Assembly (NCBI RefSeq): GCF_902833645.1
Contig: NZ_CADFGE010000005.1
Coordinates: 248,001-312,000, forward strand
DNA: 64,000 bases
Direction: 5' to 3'
From: Paraburkholderia fungorum
GTDB lineage: Bacteria; Pseudomonadota; Gammaproteobacteria; Burkholderiales; Burkholderiaceae
The position numbers were made by a program, and so were the translations under genes. The notes under the pieces are model-generated. The model saw only the letters and a program-made list of their open reading frames with translations. It made no database searches and had not been told where the DNA came from. Of the stretch, positions 53,968 through 63,403 are shown one piece after another. Each line of letters starts with the position of its first letter. Within the stretch, counting starts at the first letter, position 1.

Positions 53968-55038
53968 ATGCCGCGCCCGCTCTCAGCCACGATTCATACC
54001 TCCGCACTCGCCAATAATCTCGCCGTCGCCCGGCGCTATGCGCCGAAATCCAAAATCTGGGCTGTGGTCAAGGCGAATGCCTATGGACATGGCCTTGCGC
54101 GCGCTTTTCCGGGGCTGCGCGCCACCGACGGCTTTGGTTTGCTGGACCTCGAAGAAGCCGTGAAGTTGCGTGAATTGGGCTGGGCCGGGCCAATTCTCTT
54201 GCTCGAAGGGTTCTTTCGTCCGACCGATATCGACGTAATCGACCGCTACAGCCTCACCACGGCGCTGCATTCGGACGAACAACTGCGCATGCTCGAAATG
54301 GCGCGCCTGTCCAAGCCCGTCAATATCCAGTTGAAGATGAACACCGGCATGAATCGGCTCGGCTACACGGTGGAAAAATTCCGCTCGGCGTGGGAGCGCG
54401 CACGGGCCTGCCAGGGCGTCGGCCAGATCACATTGATGACACATTTCTCGGATGCCGACGGCGAGCGCGGCATCGCCCATCAGATGGAAGCGTTCGAGCG
54501 CGGTGCGCAAGGCATTGCGGGGGCGCGCAGTCTGTCGAATTCCGCGGCAACGCTGTGGCATCCGGCCGCGCACTTCGACTGGGTGCGACCGGGCATCATG
54601 CTGTACGGCGCGTCACCCTCGGGTGTGACGTCGGCGATTGCCGGCACCGGCCTGCAACCGGCCATGACGCTCACCTCCGAACTGATCGCCGTGCAGACGC
54701 TTGTCGAAGGCAATACGGTCGGCTACGGGTCGGCGTTCAAGGCGCGCGCGCCGATGCGCATTGGCGTGGTGGCCTGCGGCTACGCGGACGGTTATCCACG
54801 GGTCGCGCCGGAAGGCACGCCGGTGATCGTCGACGGTGTGCGTACGCGGATCGTCGGGCGGGTATCGATGGACATGCTGACGGTCGACCTCACACCGATC
54901 CCGACGGCCAACATCGGCTCGCGTGTCGAGTTGTGGGGCAACGCACTGCCGATCGACGACGTCGCGCAGGCGTGCGGTACGATCGGCTACGAGCTGATGT
55001 GCGCGGTCGCGCCGCGCGTCCCGGTGCGTGCGGAGTAA
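53968..55038 (+). CDS. alr: Alanine racemase
   Basis: This 356-residue PLP enzyme has the Schiff-base Lys at about residue 35 in WAVVKANAYGHG. Other marks are KMNTGMNRLGY, SNSAATLWHP and the second-domain Tyr and Arg motifs in GVVACGYADGYPRVAPEGTPV and RIVGRVSMDMLTVDLT. It interconverts L- and D-alanine for peptidoglycan. Only one copy is in the window, so biosynthetic alr versus catabolic dadX cannot be decided; no dadA is adjacent. radA follows after 49 bases. Confidence 0.95.
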   Translation: MPRPLSATIHTSALANNLAVARRYAPKSKIWAVVKANAYGHGLARAFPGLRATDGFGLLDLEEAVKLRELGWAGPILLLEGFFRPTDIDVIDRYSLTTALHSDEQLRMLEMARLSKPVNIQLKMNTGMNRLGYTVEKFRSAWERARACQGVGQITLMTHFSDADGERGIAHQMEAFERGAQGIAGARSLSNSAATLWHPAAHFDWVRPGIMLYGASPSGVTSAIAGTGLQPAMTLTSELIAVQTLVEGNTVGYGSAFKARAPMRIGVVACGYADGYPRVAPEGTPVIVDGVRTRIVGRVSMDMLTVDLTPIPTANIGSRVELWGNALPIDDVAQACGTIGYELMCAVAPRVPVRAE

Positions 55039-55087
55039 GGCACGGCAAGCGTATCAATCCAAAGAACAGCAACACAGGCAAGGGCGC

Positions 55088-56464
55088 GTGGCTAAACAGA
55101 AGACGTTGTACATATGCAGTGAATGCGGCGGTCAATCGCCGAAGTGGGCCGGGCAGTGCCCGTCATGCAATGCGTGGAACACGCTGGTGGAATCGGTCGC
55201 GGAAGCGCCGTCCACCCATCGCTTCCAGTCGCTCGCGAAGAGCGCGCCGGTGCGGCGTCTCGCCGATATCGAAGCGTCCGACGTGCCGCGCTTTTCGACC
55301 GGTGTCAGCGAGTTCGATCGTGTGCTCGGCGGCGGTCTCGTGCCGGGCGGCGTGGTGCTGATCGGCGGCGATCCGGGTATCGGCAAATCGACGTTGCTGC
55401 TGCAGTCGCTCGCGGAAATTGCCGCGGACAAACGCGCGCTTTATATCAGTGGCGAAGAATCTGCCGCGCAGATTGCGTTGCGCGCACAACGGCTTTCATT
55501 GCTCGAACCTGGCTCGAAGGCCAGCGAGCTGCAACTGCTGGCGGAAATCCAGCTCGAGAAAATCCAGGCGACCATCGCCGAGCAGCGGCCTGACGTCGCG
55601 GTGATCGACTCGATTCAAACCGTTTATTCCGACGCGCTGACCTCTGCCCCCGGTTCGGTTGCGCAGGTGCGTGAATGCGCGGCGCAATTGACGCGCATCG
55701 CCAAACAGTCGGGCACCACGATCATCATGGTCGGCCATGTCACCAAGGAAGGGGCGCTCGCCGGGCCGCGCGTGCTCGAGCACATCGTTGATACGGTGTT
55801 GTATTTCGAGGGCGACACGCATTCGTCATACCGGCTGGTGCGGGCGATCAAGAACCGCTTCGGCGCGGTCAACGAACTCGGCGTGTTCGCGATGACCGAG
55901 CGTGGCTTGCGCGGCGTGGCCAATCCGTCGGCGTTGTTTCTCTCGCAGCACGAGCAATCCGTGCCGGGGTCCTGCGTGCTGGTGACGCAGGAAGGCACGC
56001 GGCCGCTGCTGGTCGAAGTGCAGGCGCTGGTTGACGCGGCCAATGCGCCAAACCCACGGCGCCTCGCGGTAGGGCTGGAACAGAATCGCCTTGCGATGCT
56101 GCTGGCGGTGCTGCATCGGCATGCCGGCATCGCCTGTTTCGACCAGGACGTATTCCTGAACGCCGTGGGCGGCGTGAAAATCACCGAGCCTGCAGCGGAC
56201 CTGGCCGTTTTACTCGCAATCCATTCTTCCATGCGTAACAAGCCGCTGCCCAAGGGGCTTGTGGTATTCGGGGAAGTGGGTCTCGCCGGCGAAATCCGGC
56301 CCTCGCCCCGTGGGCAGGAGCGTCTTAAAGAAGCGGCCAAGCTGGGTTTTTCAGTCGCGGTCATTCCGAAGGCCAACGCGCCGAAGCAGCCCATCGAAGG
56401 CTTACAGGTTGTTGCTGTCGAACGGATCGAGCAGGCTATCGACAGGGTCCGCACGCTTGACTAG
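55088..56464 (+). CDS. radA: DNA repair protein RadA
   Basis: This protein is 458 residues from GTG 55088, chosen because AAGGGCGC lies upstream and the protein then begins VAKQKTLYICSECGG as RadA proteins do. The zinc finger is CSECGGQSPKWAGQCPSC. Walker A is GGDPGIGKST, the RadA-specific KNRFG motif is in RAIKNRFGAVNE, and the C-terminal Lon-like domain contains GVKITEPAADLAVLLAIHSS and PRGQERLKEAAKLGF. It drives branch migration in recombinational repair. It is probably co-transcribed with alr. Confidence 0.96.
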   Translation: MAKQKTLYICSECGGQSPKWAGQCPSCNAWNTLVESVAEAPSTHRFQSLAKSAPVRRLADIEASDVPRFSTGVSEFDRVLGGGLVPGGVVLIGGDPGIGKSTLLLQSLAEIAADKRALYISGEESAAQIALRAQRLSLLEPGSKASELQLLAEIQLEKIQATIAEQRPDVAVIDSIQTVYSDALTSAPGSVAQVRECAAQLTRIAKQSGTTIIMVGHVTKEGALAGPRVLEHIVDTVLYFEGDTHSSYRLVRAIKNRFGAVNELGVFAMTERGLRGVANPSALFLSQHEQSVPGSCVLVTQEGTRPLLVEVQALVDAANAPNPRRLAVGLEQNRLAMLLAVLHRHAGIACFDQDVFLNAVGGVKITEPAADLAVLLAIHSSMRNKPLPKGLVVFGEVGLAGEIRPSPRGQERLKEAAKLGFSVAVIPKANAPKQPIEGLQVVAVERIEQAIDRVRTLD

Positions 56465-56609
56465 ACGGGGGTTTCAGCGCCTGCGGGCGCTGGTGCAAAC
56501 GTAATGGGCCGTAAACATCGCCAGATTGTCTGTAACCTGTCCGCCATTCCTTTTTTCTAAGCTGTGAAGGTATTGCATCCGTTCTGATGCCGAAAAAAGG
56601 GATTGCGCC

Positions 56610-56888
56610 TTGAAACAGTCATATGAAACGGTGGCCGAGCGGCCGATGCAGGTGCGCGGCTGCCGCGTCTCCGAGCCGATTCGCCAGCCTTGGGGCGACG
56701 CTTGCCGGATTGTCGAGTGGATCGACACGACCGGGCAGATTTCGCGCCGGGTCGTGGCCGAAGACGTCACCGCCGCCGAAGTGCGCGCCACGATCAACCG
56801 TCACGTGGAAGGCCGCAAGCATTTCCTGTACGACGACGAAAAATCGCCGCGCCAGGTCTTGCCGCGGCAAACGGCGGTGCGGCGCTGA
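56610..56888 (+). CDS. Small conserved protein, probably DUF2866
   Basis: This 92-residue basic protein begins MKQSYETVAERPMQVRGCRVSEP and ends in a Lys/Arg-rich tail. It resembles a small family I know from Burkholderia genomes annotated as DUF2866, with the pattern GCRVSEPIRQPWGDACRIVEWID. No membrane segment, signal peptide or catalytic motif is visible. It is convergent with the CoA-transferase gene and lies 145 bases after radA. Function unknown. Confidence 0.7.
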   Translation: MKQSYETVAERPMQVRGCRVSEPIRQPWGDACRIVEWIDTTGQISRRVVAEDVTAAEVRATINRHVEGRKHFLYDDEKSPRQVLPRQTAVRR

Positions 56889-56917
56889 AGCGCTGAGATT
56901 TTGGGGGGCGATTTGGC

Positions 56918-58162
56918 CTACACTCGGGCGAGGGTCGCCCCAGTGTCGTTGCCGTCTTTATCGTCGCTGTCTTTGCCGTCGCTCATAGCCGCATACGCCT
57001 GAGGATTGAATAGAGGGTGCTGCGCAGCTTCCGCCGGCGTCAGCACCGGCGAGACGCAGCAGTCCAGCGACTCCAGCAGCAGTACCCATTCCTCCAGCGG
57101 GCGCTTGCCGATGAGATCGGCCAACTCCTGCGTCAACGCGCTGGCGTCCGGGCCGCCAATTGCCTGGCCGAGGCTCCAGTGACGCGTCGCCCATTCAGGC
57201 CGGTCCAGCGCCATGCACAGCGTTTCCCAGAACTTCAATTCGAGCGCGCCGACCGCGAGCCAGCGATTGTCGAGCGTCCGATACAGGTTGTAGCAGGGCA
57301 CGCCGCCGTTCAGCAGACCGGCCCCTGCGACTGGAGCCAAGCCCTCGTTGGCGAGCGCCACCTGCGCGACGACGTTGTGCGCATATGTGACGTGCGTCAT
57401 CGATATATCGACGAAGCGGCCAGAGCCGCCGCGCGATACATGCCATAACGCGGCGAGAATCTGCGTTACCGCGCTTAATGCGCCGCCGAGCAGGTCGGCA
57501 ATCTGGAAGTTCGGCAGAATCGGCACGCCGTCGCGGCTTGCCAGTTGATCGAGCACGCCCGCGTAGCCGATATAGTTCAGATCGTGTCCGGGATGGTCGA
57601 CAAACGGACCGCTCGCGCCATAACCGGTGATCGCGCAGTAGACCAGCCGCGGATTGAGCGCGCGCAGCGTTTCGTAGCCGATACCGAGACGCTCCATTAC
57701 GCCGGGCCGGAAACTCTCGATCAGCACATCGGCTTCGGCTGCGAGCGCGCGCAGCACGTTGCGTCCGGCTTGCGATTTGAGGTCGAGGCGCGTTTCGCGC
57801 TTGCCGCGATTCACCAGCCGGTAAAACGCGCCAGGGCGGCCTGCCACCCGGTCGCTCGACGACTGCATCATCGTGCGGGTGGGGTCGCCTGCGCCGGGCG
57901 CTTCGATTTTCAGCACGTCGGCGCCGAGTTCGGCAAGCCGCAAGGCGGCGACCGGGCCGGGCAGCAGGCGCGTCAGATCCAGCACGCGCAGGCCTTGCAG
58001 CGGCGCAGGTGCCGCCGTTTTTACCGAGGTCGCAGCCGACGGCCCGGCTGAAGGCCCCGGCGAGGATTCAGATGAGGACTCGGGTGAGGACCCGGCTGAA
58101 GATCCCGACGGAGACTCAGATGAAGACCCAGATGAAGACGCAGACGGGCTCACGGGTGACAA
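56918..58162 (-). CDS. CaiB/BaiF family CoA-transferase with low-complexity ends
   Basis: This is a 414-residue protein. From about residue 54 it is a normal class III CoA-transferase: LQGLRVLDLTRLLPGPVAALRLAELGADVLKIE, NRGKRETRLDLKS, ESFRPGVMERLGIGYE, and the catalytic Asp at about 194 in PGHDLNYIGYAG. That pattern is closest to alpha-methylacyl-CoA racemases. The first 50 residues are almost only Ser, Pro, Gly, Glu and Ala, encoded by imperfect short repeats. No alternative ATG, GTG or TTG start was found between this tract and the domain, so the tract is probably translated. The tail is Asp/Lys/Gly-rich (SDGKDSDDKDGNDTG). Confidence 0.88.
   Translation of the reverse strand: MSPVSPSASSSGSSSESPSGSSAGSSPESSSESSPGPSAGPSAATSVKTAAPAPLQGLRVLDLTRLLPGPVAALRLAELGADVLKIEAPGAGDPTRTMMQSSSDRVAGRPGAFYRLVNRGKRETRLDLKSQAGRNVLRALAAEADVLIESFRPGVMERLGIGYETLRALNPRLVYCAITGYGASGPFVDHPGHDLNYIGYAGVLDQLASRDGVPILPNFQIADLLGGALSAVTQILAALWHVSRGGSGRFVDISMTHVTYAHNVVAQVALANEGLAPVAGAGLLNGGVPCYNLYRTLDNRWLAVGALELKFWETLCMALDRPEWATRHWSLGQAIGGPDASALTQELADLIGKRPLEEWVLLLESLDCCVSPVLTPAEAAQHPLFNPQAYAAMSDGKDSDDKDGNDTGATLARV
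58030..58160 (-). repeat. Imperfect short tandem repeats coding a Ser/Pro/Glu-rich tract
   Basis: Plus-strand blocks such as GAGGA(C/T)TC, GGGTGAGGA and GATGAAGA recur with 6-18-base spacing. On the coding strand they give SSESSPGPS-like sequence at the start of the CoA-transferase. The pattern suggests expansion by slippage. Confidence 0.7.
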
Positions 58163-58208
58163 GGGCTACCTCCGATCGATGCCGGCGCGGTCCAGCAACA
58201 GCCTGCCG

Positions 58209-60143
58209 CTAGCCGATTTGTTCGAGTTCCTCGTGAGTCTCGAGCCATTCGGCTTCGAGCGCTTCGAGGCGCGCGTTCACATCTGCCTGACGGCGGATCG
58301 CTTCCGTCAGTTTGTTCTTCTGCTCGGGCTCGTAACTGGCCGGATCGACGACGAACGCATCAAGCGTCGCCTTTTCCGCGTTGAGCGCGTCCATTTCCTT
58401 TTCGATCTTCGTAATGCGGCTTTGCAGCGGCTTTTTCAGGTGCGCGAGCTTCTGGCGCGTTTCCGCTTCGAGGCGGCGTTGCTCCTTGCGATTGACGCCG
58501 CTGTCCGCACCTTCCGCGTTGTTCGACGCCGTGCCTGCTTTCAGCGCCGCGCGTTGTTCCGCGGCGTGCTGGAGCAGCCAGTCGCGGTAGTCGTCGAGGT
58601 CGCCGTCGAATTCCTGCAGGCGGTGTTTGGCGACCAGCATGAACACGTCGGTGGTGGCGCGCAGTAGATGCCGGTCGTGCGACACCAGAATCAGCGTGCC
58701 CTCGAATTGCGCGAGCGCCATGGTCAGCGCGTGACGCGTTTCGAGATCCAGGTGGTTGGTCGGCTCGTCGAGCAACAGCAGATTCGGCTTCTGCCAGATG
58801 ATCAGTGCAAGCGCCAGGCGGGCCTTTTCGCCGCCCGAGAAGGGCGCGATTTTTGAGGTCGCCATCTCGCCGGAAAAGTTGAAACTGCCGAGGAAATCGC
58901 GCAATTCCTGTTCGCGCGTATCCGGCGCGAGGCGTGCGAGATGCTGCAACGGCGTGTCGTCGGGACGCAGGGTTTCGAGCTGGTGCTGCGCGAAGTAGCC
59001 GATACGCAATCCCTTGCCTTCGCGCACACGGCCGCCGAGCGCTTCGAGCGTGCCGGCGAGCGTTTTGATCAGCGTGGATTTGCCCTGACCGTTCGCGCCC
59101 AGCAGGCCGATGCGCTGGCCGTTCTGGATTGACAGCGTCACATGGTCGACGATCGGAATTTCACCGTCTTCACTCCGATAACCGCAGCGCACGTCCTCCA
59201 TCACCATCATCGGATTCGGCGCGGAATCGGGCGTGCGGAATTCGAACGTGAAAGGCGAAGACGCGTGCGCCGGCGCGATCAGCTCCATTTTCTCGAGCGC
59301 TTTCACACGGCTCTGCGCCTGACGCGCCTTGGTGGCCTGCGCCTTGAAACGGTTGATGTAGCTCTGCAAATGCTCGACCGTGCGCTGCTGCTTCTCATAC
59401 GCGCTTTGCTGCAACGCGATTTGTTGCGCGCGCAGAATCTCGAATTGCGAATAGTTGCCGCCGTAGCGCTTGATCTGTTGATGCTCCAGATGCAGCGTCA
59501 CATTGCAGACCGAATCGAGAAATTCGCGGTCGTGCGAGATGACGATCAGCGTGCCCGGATAGCGGTGCAGCCAGTCCTCGAGCCAGACGATCGCGTCGAG
59601 ATCCAGGTGGTTGGTCGGTTCGTCGAGCAGCAGCAGGTCGGAGCGGCACATCAGCGCCTGCGCCAGATTCAGCCGCATGCGCCAGCCGCCCGAGAAACTG
59701 CTGACCGGCTCGCGCGTTTGTTCGAGCGTAAAGCCGAGCCCGAGCAACAAGGCTTCAGCGCGGGCGGGCGCGGTGTAGCCGTCGGCGTCGGCGAACGCGG
59801 CGTGTGCTTCGCCTTCGGCTGCACCGTCATGCGCGGCCGAGGCTTCGGCGATGCGCGCTTCAATGGTGCGCAAAGCGGCGTCGCCGTCGAGCGTGTAGGC
59901 GAGGGCGGTCTTGTCCGCGGCGGGCGTTTCCTGCGCGACGTGGGCGATCTGCCAGGTCGGCGGGATCGAAAAGTCGCCGCCGTCCGCATGCAGTTCGCCG
60001 AGCAGCACGGCAAACAGCGTCGACTTGCCCGCGCCATTCGCTCCCACCAGACCGGCCTTCTCGCCAGGGTTGAGGGTGAACGTGGTGTTTTCAAACAGCG
60101 GCTTGGTGCCGCGCGCGAGGCTGAACTGGTTAAAGCGGATCAC
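58209..60143 (-). CDS. ABC-F family ATPase (YheS-like)
   Basis: This is a 644-residue soluble protein with two ATPase domains and no membrane segments. Domain 1 has GANGAGKSTLFAVL, SFSGGWRMRLNLAQAL and LLLLDEPTNHLDL; domain 2 has GANGQGKSTLIKTL, FSGGEKARLALALI and LLLLDEPTNHLDLETR. The inter-domain linker (KQQRTVEHLQSYINRFKAQATKARQAQSR) is the P-site tRNA interaction motif, and a coiled coil fills the C-terminal 90 residues. This layout matches YheS, which acts on stalled ribosomes. A resistance role is possible but there is no context for it. Confidence 0.93.
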   Translation of the reverse strand: MIRFNQFSLARGTKPLFENTTFTLNPGEKAGLVGANGAGKSTLFAVLLGELHADGGDFSIPPTWQIAHVAQETPAADKTALAYTLDGDAALRTIEARIAEASAAHDGAAEGEAHAAFADADGYTAPARAEALLLGLGFTLEQTREPVSSFSGGWRMRLNLAQALMCRSDLLLLDEPTNHLDLDAIVWLEDWLHRYPGTLIVISHDREFLDSVCNVTLHLEHQQIKRYGGNYSQFEILRAQQIALQQSAYEKQQRTVEHLQSYINRFKAQATKARQAQSRVKALEKMELIAPAHASSPFTFEFRTPDSAPNPMMVMEDVRCGYRSEDGEIPIVDHVTLSIQNGQRIGLLGANGQGKSTLIKTLAGTLEALGGRVREGKGLRIGYFAQHQLETLRPDDTPLQHLARLAPDTREQELRDFLGSFNFSGEMATSKIAPFSGGEKARLALALIIWQKPNLLLLDEPTNHLDLETRHALTMALAQFEGTLILVSHDRHLLRATTDVFMLVAKHRLQEFDGDLDDYRDWLLQHAAEQRAALKAGTASNNAEGADSGVNRKEQRRLEAETRQKLAHLKKPLQSRITKIEKEMDALNAEKATLDAFVVDPASYEPEQKNKLTEAIRRQADVNARLEALEAEWLETHEELEQIG

Positions 60144-60278
60144 GAAGAGGCCGACTGAAGAAAACCGCTATTTTAGACTGCCGGGGCTGACACCGGGCGC
60201 CCGGCCGGGATCGGCCATTCGGCCGACTGTACCGGCGCGGCTTTTGGCATAGACTGACGGCTTTCACGGGGAGAGCAC

Positions 60279-60758
60279 ATGACATCGATTTATTCGTTTT
60301 CGGCACGCACGCTGGGCGGCGAGGAAGTGAGTCTCGAGCGCTATCAAGGCAAGGTCTTGCTGATCGTCAATACGGCAAGTGAATGTGGCTTCACGCCTCA
60401 GTACGCGGGTCTGCAAAAGCTCTATGACACCTACGCGGCGCGCGGCCTCGCGGTGCTGGGTTTTCCGTGCAACCAGTTCGGCAAGCAGGAACCGGGTGAC
60501 GCTGCGCAGATCGGCAGTTTCTGCGAAAAGAATTACGGCGTGACCTTCCCGATGTTCGAGAAGATCGACGTGAACGGCGCCAATGCGCATCCGCTGTTTC
60601 GCTATCTGACGGGCGAGGCGCCGGGTCTGCTGGGGCTCGAAGCGATCAAATGGAATTTCACCAAGTTCCTGATCGGCCGCGACGGCAATGTGGTGAAGCG
60701 CTATGCGCCGCTGACCAAGCCTGAGGCGATTGTCGAGGACATCGAAAAGCTGCTGTGA
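60279..60758 (+). CDS. Glutathione peroxidase (Cys type)
   Basis: This is a 159-residue thioredoxin-fold peroxidase. The active site is LIVNTASECGFTPQYAGLQKLY with peroxidatic Cys36. The family signature LGFPCNQFGKQEP follows, and WNFTKFLIGRDG holds the Trp-Asn of the catalytic tetrad. It reduces hydrogen peroxide and lipid or organic hydroperoxides, in bacteria often using thioredoxin. No signal peptide is seen, so it should be cytoplasmic. Confidence 0.95.
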   Translation: MTSIYSFSARTLGGEEVSLERYQGKVLLIVNTASECGFTPQYAGLQKLYDTYAARGLAVLGFPCNQFGKQEPGDAAQIGSFCEKNYGVTFPMFEKIDVNGANAHPLFRYLTGEAPGLLGLEAIKWNFTKFLIGRDGNVVKRYAPLTKPEAIVEDIEKLL

Positions 60759-60870
60759 CGTGTGCCGAAGCAGGGCACTTCGGCGCGGTTGAACGCGGAT
60801 CAAGCTGGCGCTGAAGAACCGGGTGCGAGCCGGCGCCTGCGCCGATCCCGCTGGCGCGGCAGCAGGGAGG

Positions 60871-62310
60871 CTACAGAATCGGCGAGAACAGCCGCGCCAC
60901 GTGCATCAGCACGCGCCGCAGCGCGCTCGCATTGCGGTACTCGTTGCGGTCGATTTCGAGCGACTCCGCGAAGTCCTTGAGCAGCATCGCTTCGACTTCT
61001 TTGGCGAAGCCGCGGTCCACGGTCAGCACCATGATTTCGAAGTTCAGCCGGAACGAGCGGTTGTCGAGATTGGCGCTGCCGATAGCCGCCGCCACGCTGT
61101 CGATCAGCACGACCTTCTGATGCAGGAAGCCCGGCTGGTAGCGGAAGATGCGGATGCCCGCGCGCAGCGAATCGTAGGCATACAGTTTCGAAGCGGCGAA
61201 CACCACGCGGTGATCGCGCCGGCACGGAATCAGAATGCGCACGTCCACGCCGCGTAGTACGGCGAGTCGCAGCGCGGCGAATACGGCTTCGTCGGGCACA
61301 AGATAAGGGGTGGTGATCCAGATCCGCTCGCGCGCCGCATTGATCGCCTCGACGAAAAACAGCGAACAGGTCTCCTGCTTGTCGGCTGGGCCGCTCGGCA
61401 TGACGAGGCAGTGCATGCCCTCGTCGGCGGGCTGGGAGGCCGGCATGGCGAAATCGGGTAGCTGTTGGGTCGCCCAGTGCCAGTCCTCGGTGAACACGAA
61501 CTGGATGCTGGCGACGGCCGGGCCGCGCACTTCGATATGCGTATCGCGCCATGGCGACAATGGCGGCTTGTTGCCGAGATATTCGACGCCCACGTTATGT
61601 CCGCCGACAAACGCGCGCTCGCCGTCCACCGAGACGATCTTGCGGTGATTGCGGAAGTTTAGCTGCAGGCGGTTGACGAAGCGGCGATTGGTGGCGAACG
61701 GGTGTGTCTCCACGCCGGCCGCGCGCAGCGCCGCCACGTAGCGGTGGGGCAGGTCGAAGCTGCCGATGCTGTCGTACAGGAAGTAGACACGCACGCCTTG
61801 CTGGGCCTTTGCGATCAGTGCGTCTTTGAGCATTTCGCCGAGCGCGTCGTCGCGCACGATGAAGAACTGCACGATCACGTAATGGCGAGCCCCTTCGATC
61901 GCTTCGAAGATGGCCTCGAAGGTTGCCGCGCCGTTCACGAGCGTGCGTACGGAATTGCCCGGCAGGAACGGCATGCCCCCCAGGCGTGTCAGCGAATGCA
62001 CGAGCCGCGCGCCAAGTTCCTGCGTGGGCAACCCTGCGGAGGAAGCCTGCGTATCCCATACCTGAGGATGCGCGCGCGTGCGCAGCAATTCGTTTTCGAC
62101 GCGGCGGGCGTCCGCGTAACCCTGAAACTTGCTGCGGCCGAGAAACAGATACGGCACCAGCGTCAGATACGGCATGGCAACCAGCGACACCGCCCACGCG
62201 ATCGCGCCTTGCGACGTACGGGTGTACAGAATCGCGTGGCACGCCGCGACCAGTCCGAGGATATGGGCGAGGGCGACTAGCGGGCCGATATGAAGCAGGT
62301 CGAATTGCAT
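60871..62310 (-). CDS. cls: Cardiolipin synthase
   Basis: This 479-residue protein has two N-terminal membrane helices (about residues 8-28 and 38-58). The two phospholipase D motifs are NHRKIVSVDG (His222, Lys224) with GGHNVG, and FLHQKVVLID (His397) with IGSANLDNRS. This fits the ClsA type, which makes cardiolipin from two phosphatidylglycerols at the inner membrane. The ATG at 62310 is just before the first helix. Confidence 0.93.
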   Translation of the reverse strand: MQFDLLHIGPLVALAHILGLVAACHAILYTRTSQGAIAWAVSLVAMPYLTLVPYLFLGRSKFQGYADARRVENELLRTRAHPQVWDTQASSAGLPTQELGARLVHSLTRLGGMPFLPGNSVRTLVNGAATFEAIFEAIEGARHYVIVQFFIVRDDALGEMLKDALIAKAQQGVRVYFLYDSIGSFDLPHRYVAALRAAGVETHPFATNRRFVNRLQLNFRNHRKIVSVDGERAFVGGHNVGVEYLGNKPPLSPWRDTHIEVRGPAVASIQFVFTEDWHWATQQLPDFAMPASQPADEGMHCLVMPSGPADKQETCSLFFVEAINAARERIWITTPYLVPDEAVFAALRLAVLRGVDVRILIPCRRDHRVVFAASKLYAYDSLRAGIRIFRYQPGFLHQKVVLIDSVAAAIGSANLDNRSFRLNFEIMVLTVDRGFAKEVEAMLLKDFAESLEIDRNEYRNASALRRVLMHVARLFSPIL

Positions 62311-62443
62311 AGGCGGTTGACGGGTTGGCGAAGCGCCGCCGCGGCTACTCGATGGCGCCGCGCACAGCAGACCGGGCCCATCTTACCGAACGCGGGTGTG
62401 TTGGGGGAGTGACTGACGTGCAACCCACAGGTCACCCATAAGC

Positions 62444-62479
62444 AAAACGCGCGGCAGGCACCGATTGCCTGCCGCGCGT
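62444..62479 (-). terminator. Intrinsic terminator after prmB
   Basis: ACGCGCGGCAGGCA-ccgat-TGCCTGCCGCGCGT perfect 14-bp hairpin with AAAA on the plus strand, giving a short T-run for the minus transcript from dapE-prmB. Confidence 0.88.
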
Positions 62480-62502
62480 GTCGAGGATGCTGCAATAAAA
62501 CG

Positions 62503-63387
62503 TCAGACGGGCAGATCCGCGGCCTGAATCAGGAATACGTTATCGTCGCCGGCGCTTGTCGATAGCCACACCAGATCGAGGCCGCCGAAGGCTGCTTCGA
62601 CGTTTGCGCGCTCGTTACCGATCTCGACCACCAGCACGCCGTCTTCGGTCAGCCAGTTACGTGCTTCGGCGATGATCCGGCGCACGATATCCATGCCGTC
62701 CGGCCCGCCTGCCAAAGCCATGTCCGGCTCGTGCTTGTACTCGGCGGGCAGTTCCTGCATGGAAGCGGCGTTCACATACGGCGGATTGCTGATGATCACG
62801 TCGTAGCGGCGCTCGGCGAGCGGCGCGTACAGGTCGCCTTCGAACAGGGCGATGCGATCGTCGAGATGGTAGTCCGCGACGTTGCGTGTGGCGACTTCGA
62901 GAGCCGGGGCGGAGAGGTCGACCGCGTCGATATCCGCATTCGGGAACGCGTGCGCCGCGAGAATCGCCAGGCAGCCGGAGCCGGTGCACAGTTCCAGCAC
63001 TGCGCCCACCTGCTCGGGATCTTCCACATACGGTTGTAGCCCGTCCTGCAGCAATTCGCCGATGAACGAGCGCGGCACGATCACGCGTTCGTCCACGTAG
63101 AAGCGAAAGCCGTGCATCCACGCTTCCTGCGTGATGTAGGCCGCCGGCACGCGCTGGCCGGCGCGGCGCTCGATCACATTCAGCACGGCGTCGATTTCGG
63201 CCGCGGAAAGACGTGCGTCGAGAAACGGTTCAAGCAGGTCGAGCGGCAGATGCAGCGTATGCAGGATCAGATAAGCGGCTTCGTCGTAGGCGTTGGCCGA
63301 GCCGTGGCCGAACGACAACTCGGCCTGGTTGAAGCGCGACACCGCGAAACGCAGCAGGTCGCGAACAGTGGAAAACGGGAGCGTCAT
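62503..63387 (-). CDS. prmB: 50S ribosomal protein L3 N5-glutamine methyltransferase
   Basis: This is a 294-residue SAM-dependent methyltransferase. SAM motif I is VLELCTGSGCLAILAAHAFP (about residues 130-149), and the Gln-methylation motif is IISNPPYVNA (Asn201-Tyr204). The N-terminal helical domain and VPRSFIGELL support PrmB over PrmC. It methylates a Gln of ribosomal protein L3. It lies 16 bases after dapE in the same direction and is probably co-transcribed with it. Confidence 0.94.
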   Translation of the reverse strand: MTLPFSTVRDLLRFAVSRFNQAELSFGHGSANAYDEAAYLILHTLHLPLDLLEPFLDARLSAAEIDAVLNVIERRAGQRVPAAYITQEAWMHGFRFYVDERVIVPRSFIGELLQDGLQPYVEDPEQVGAVLELCTGSGCLAILAAHAFPNADIDAVDLSAPALEVATRNVADYHLDDRIALFEGDLYAPLAERRYDVIISNPPYVNAASMQELPAEYKHEPDMALAGGPDGMDIVRRIIAEARNWLTEDGVLVVEIGNERANVEAAFGGLDLVWLSTSAGDDNVFLIQAADLPV

Positions 63388-63403
63388 CGCGGAAATTCCT
63401 TGG

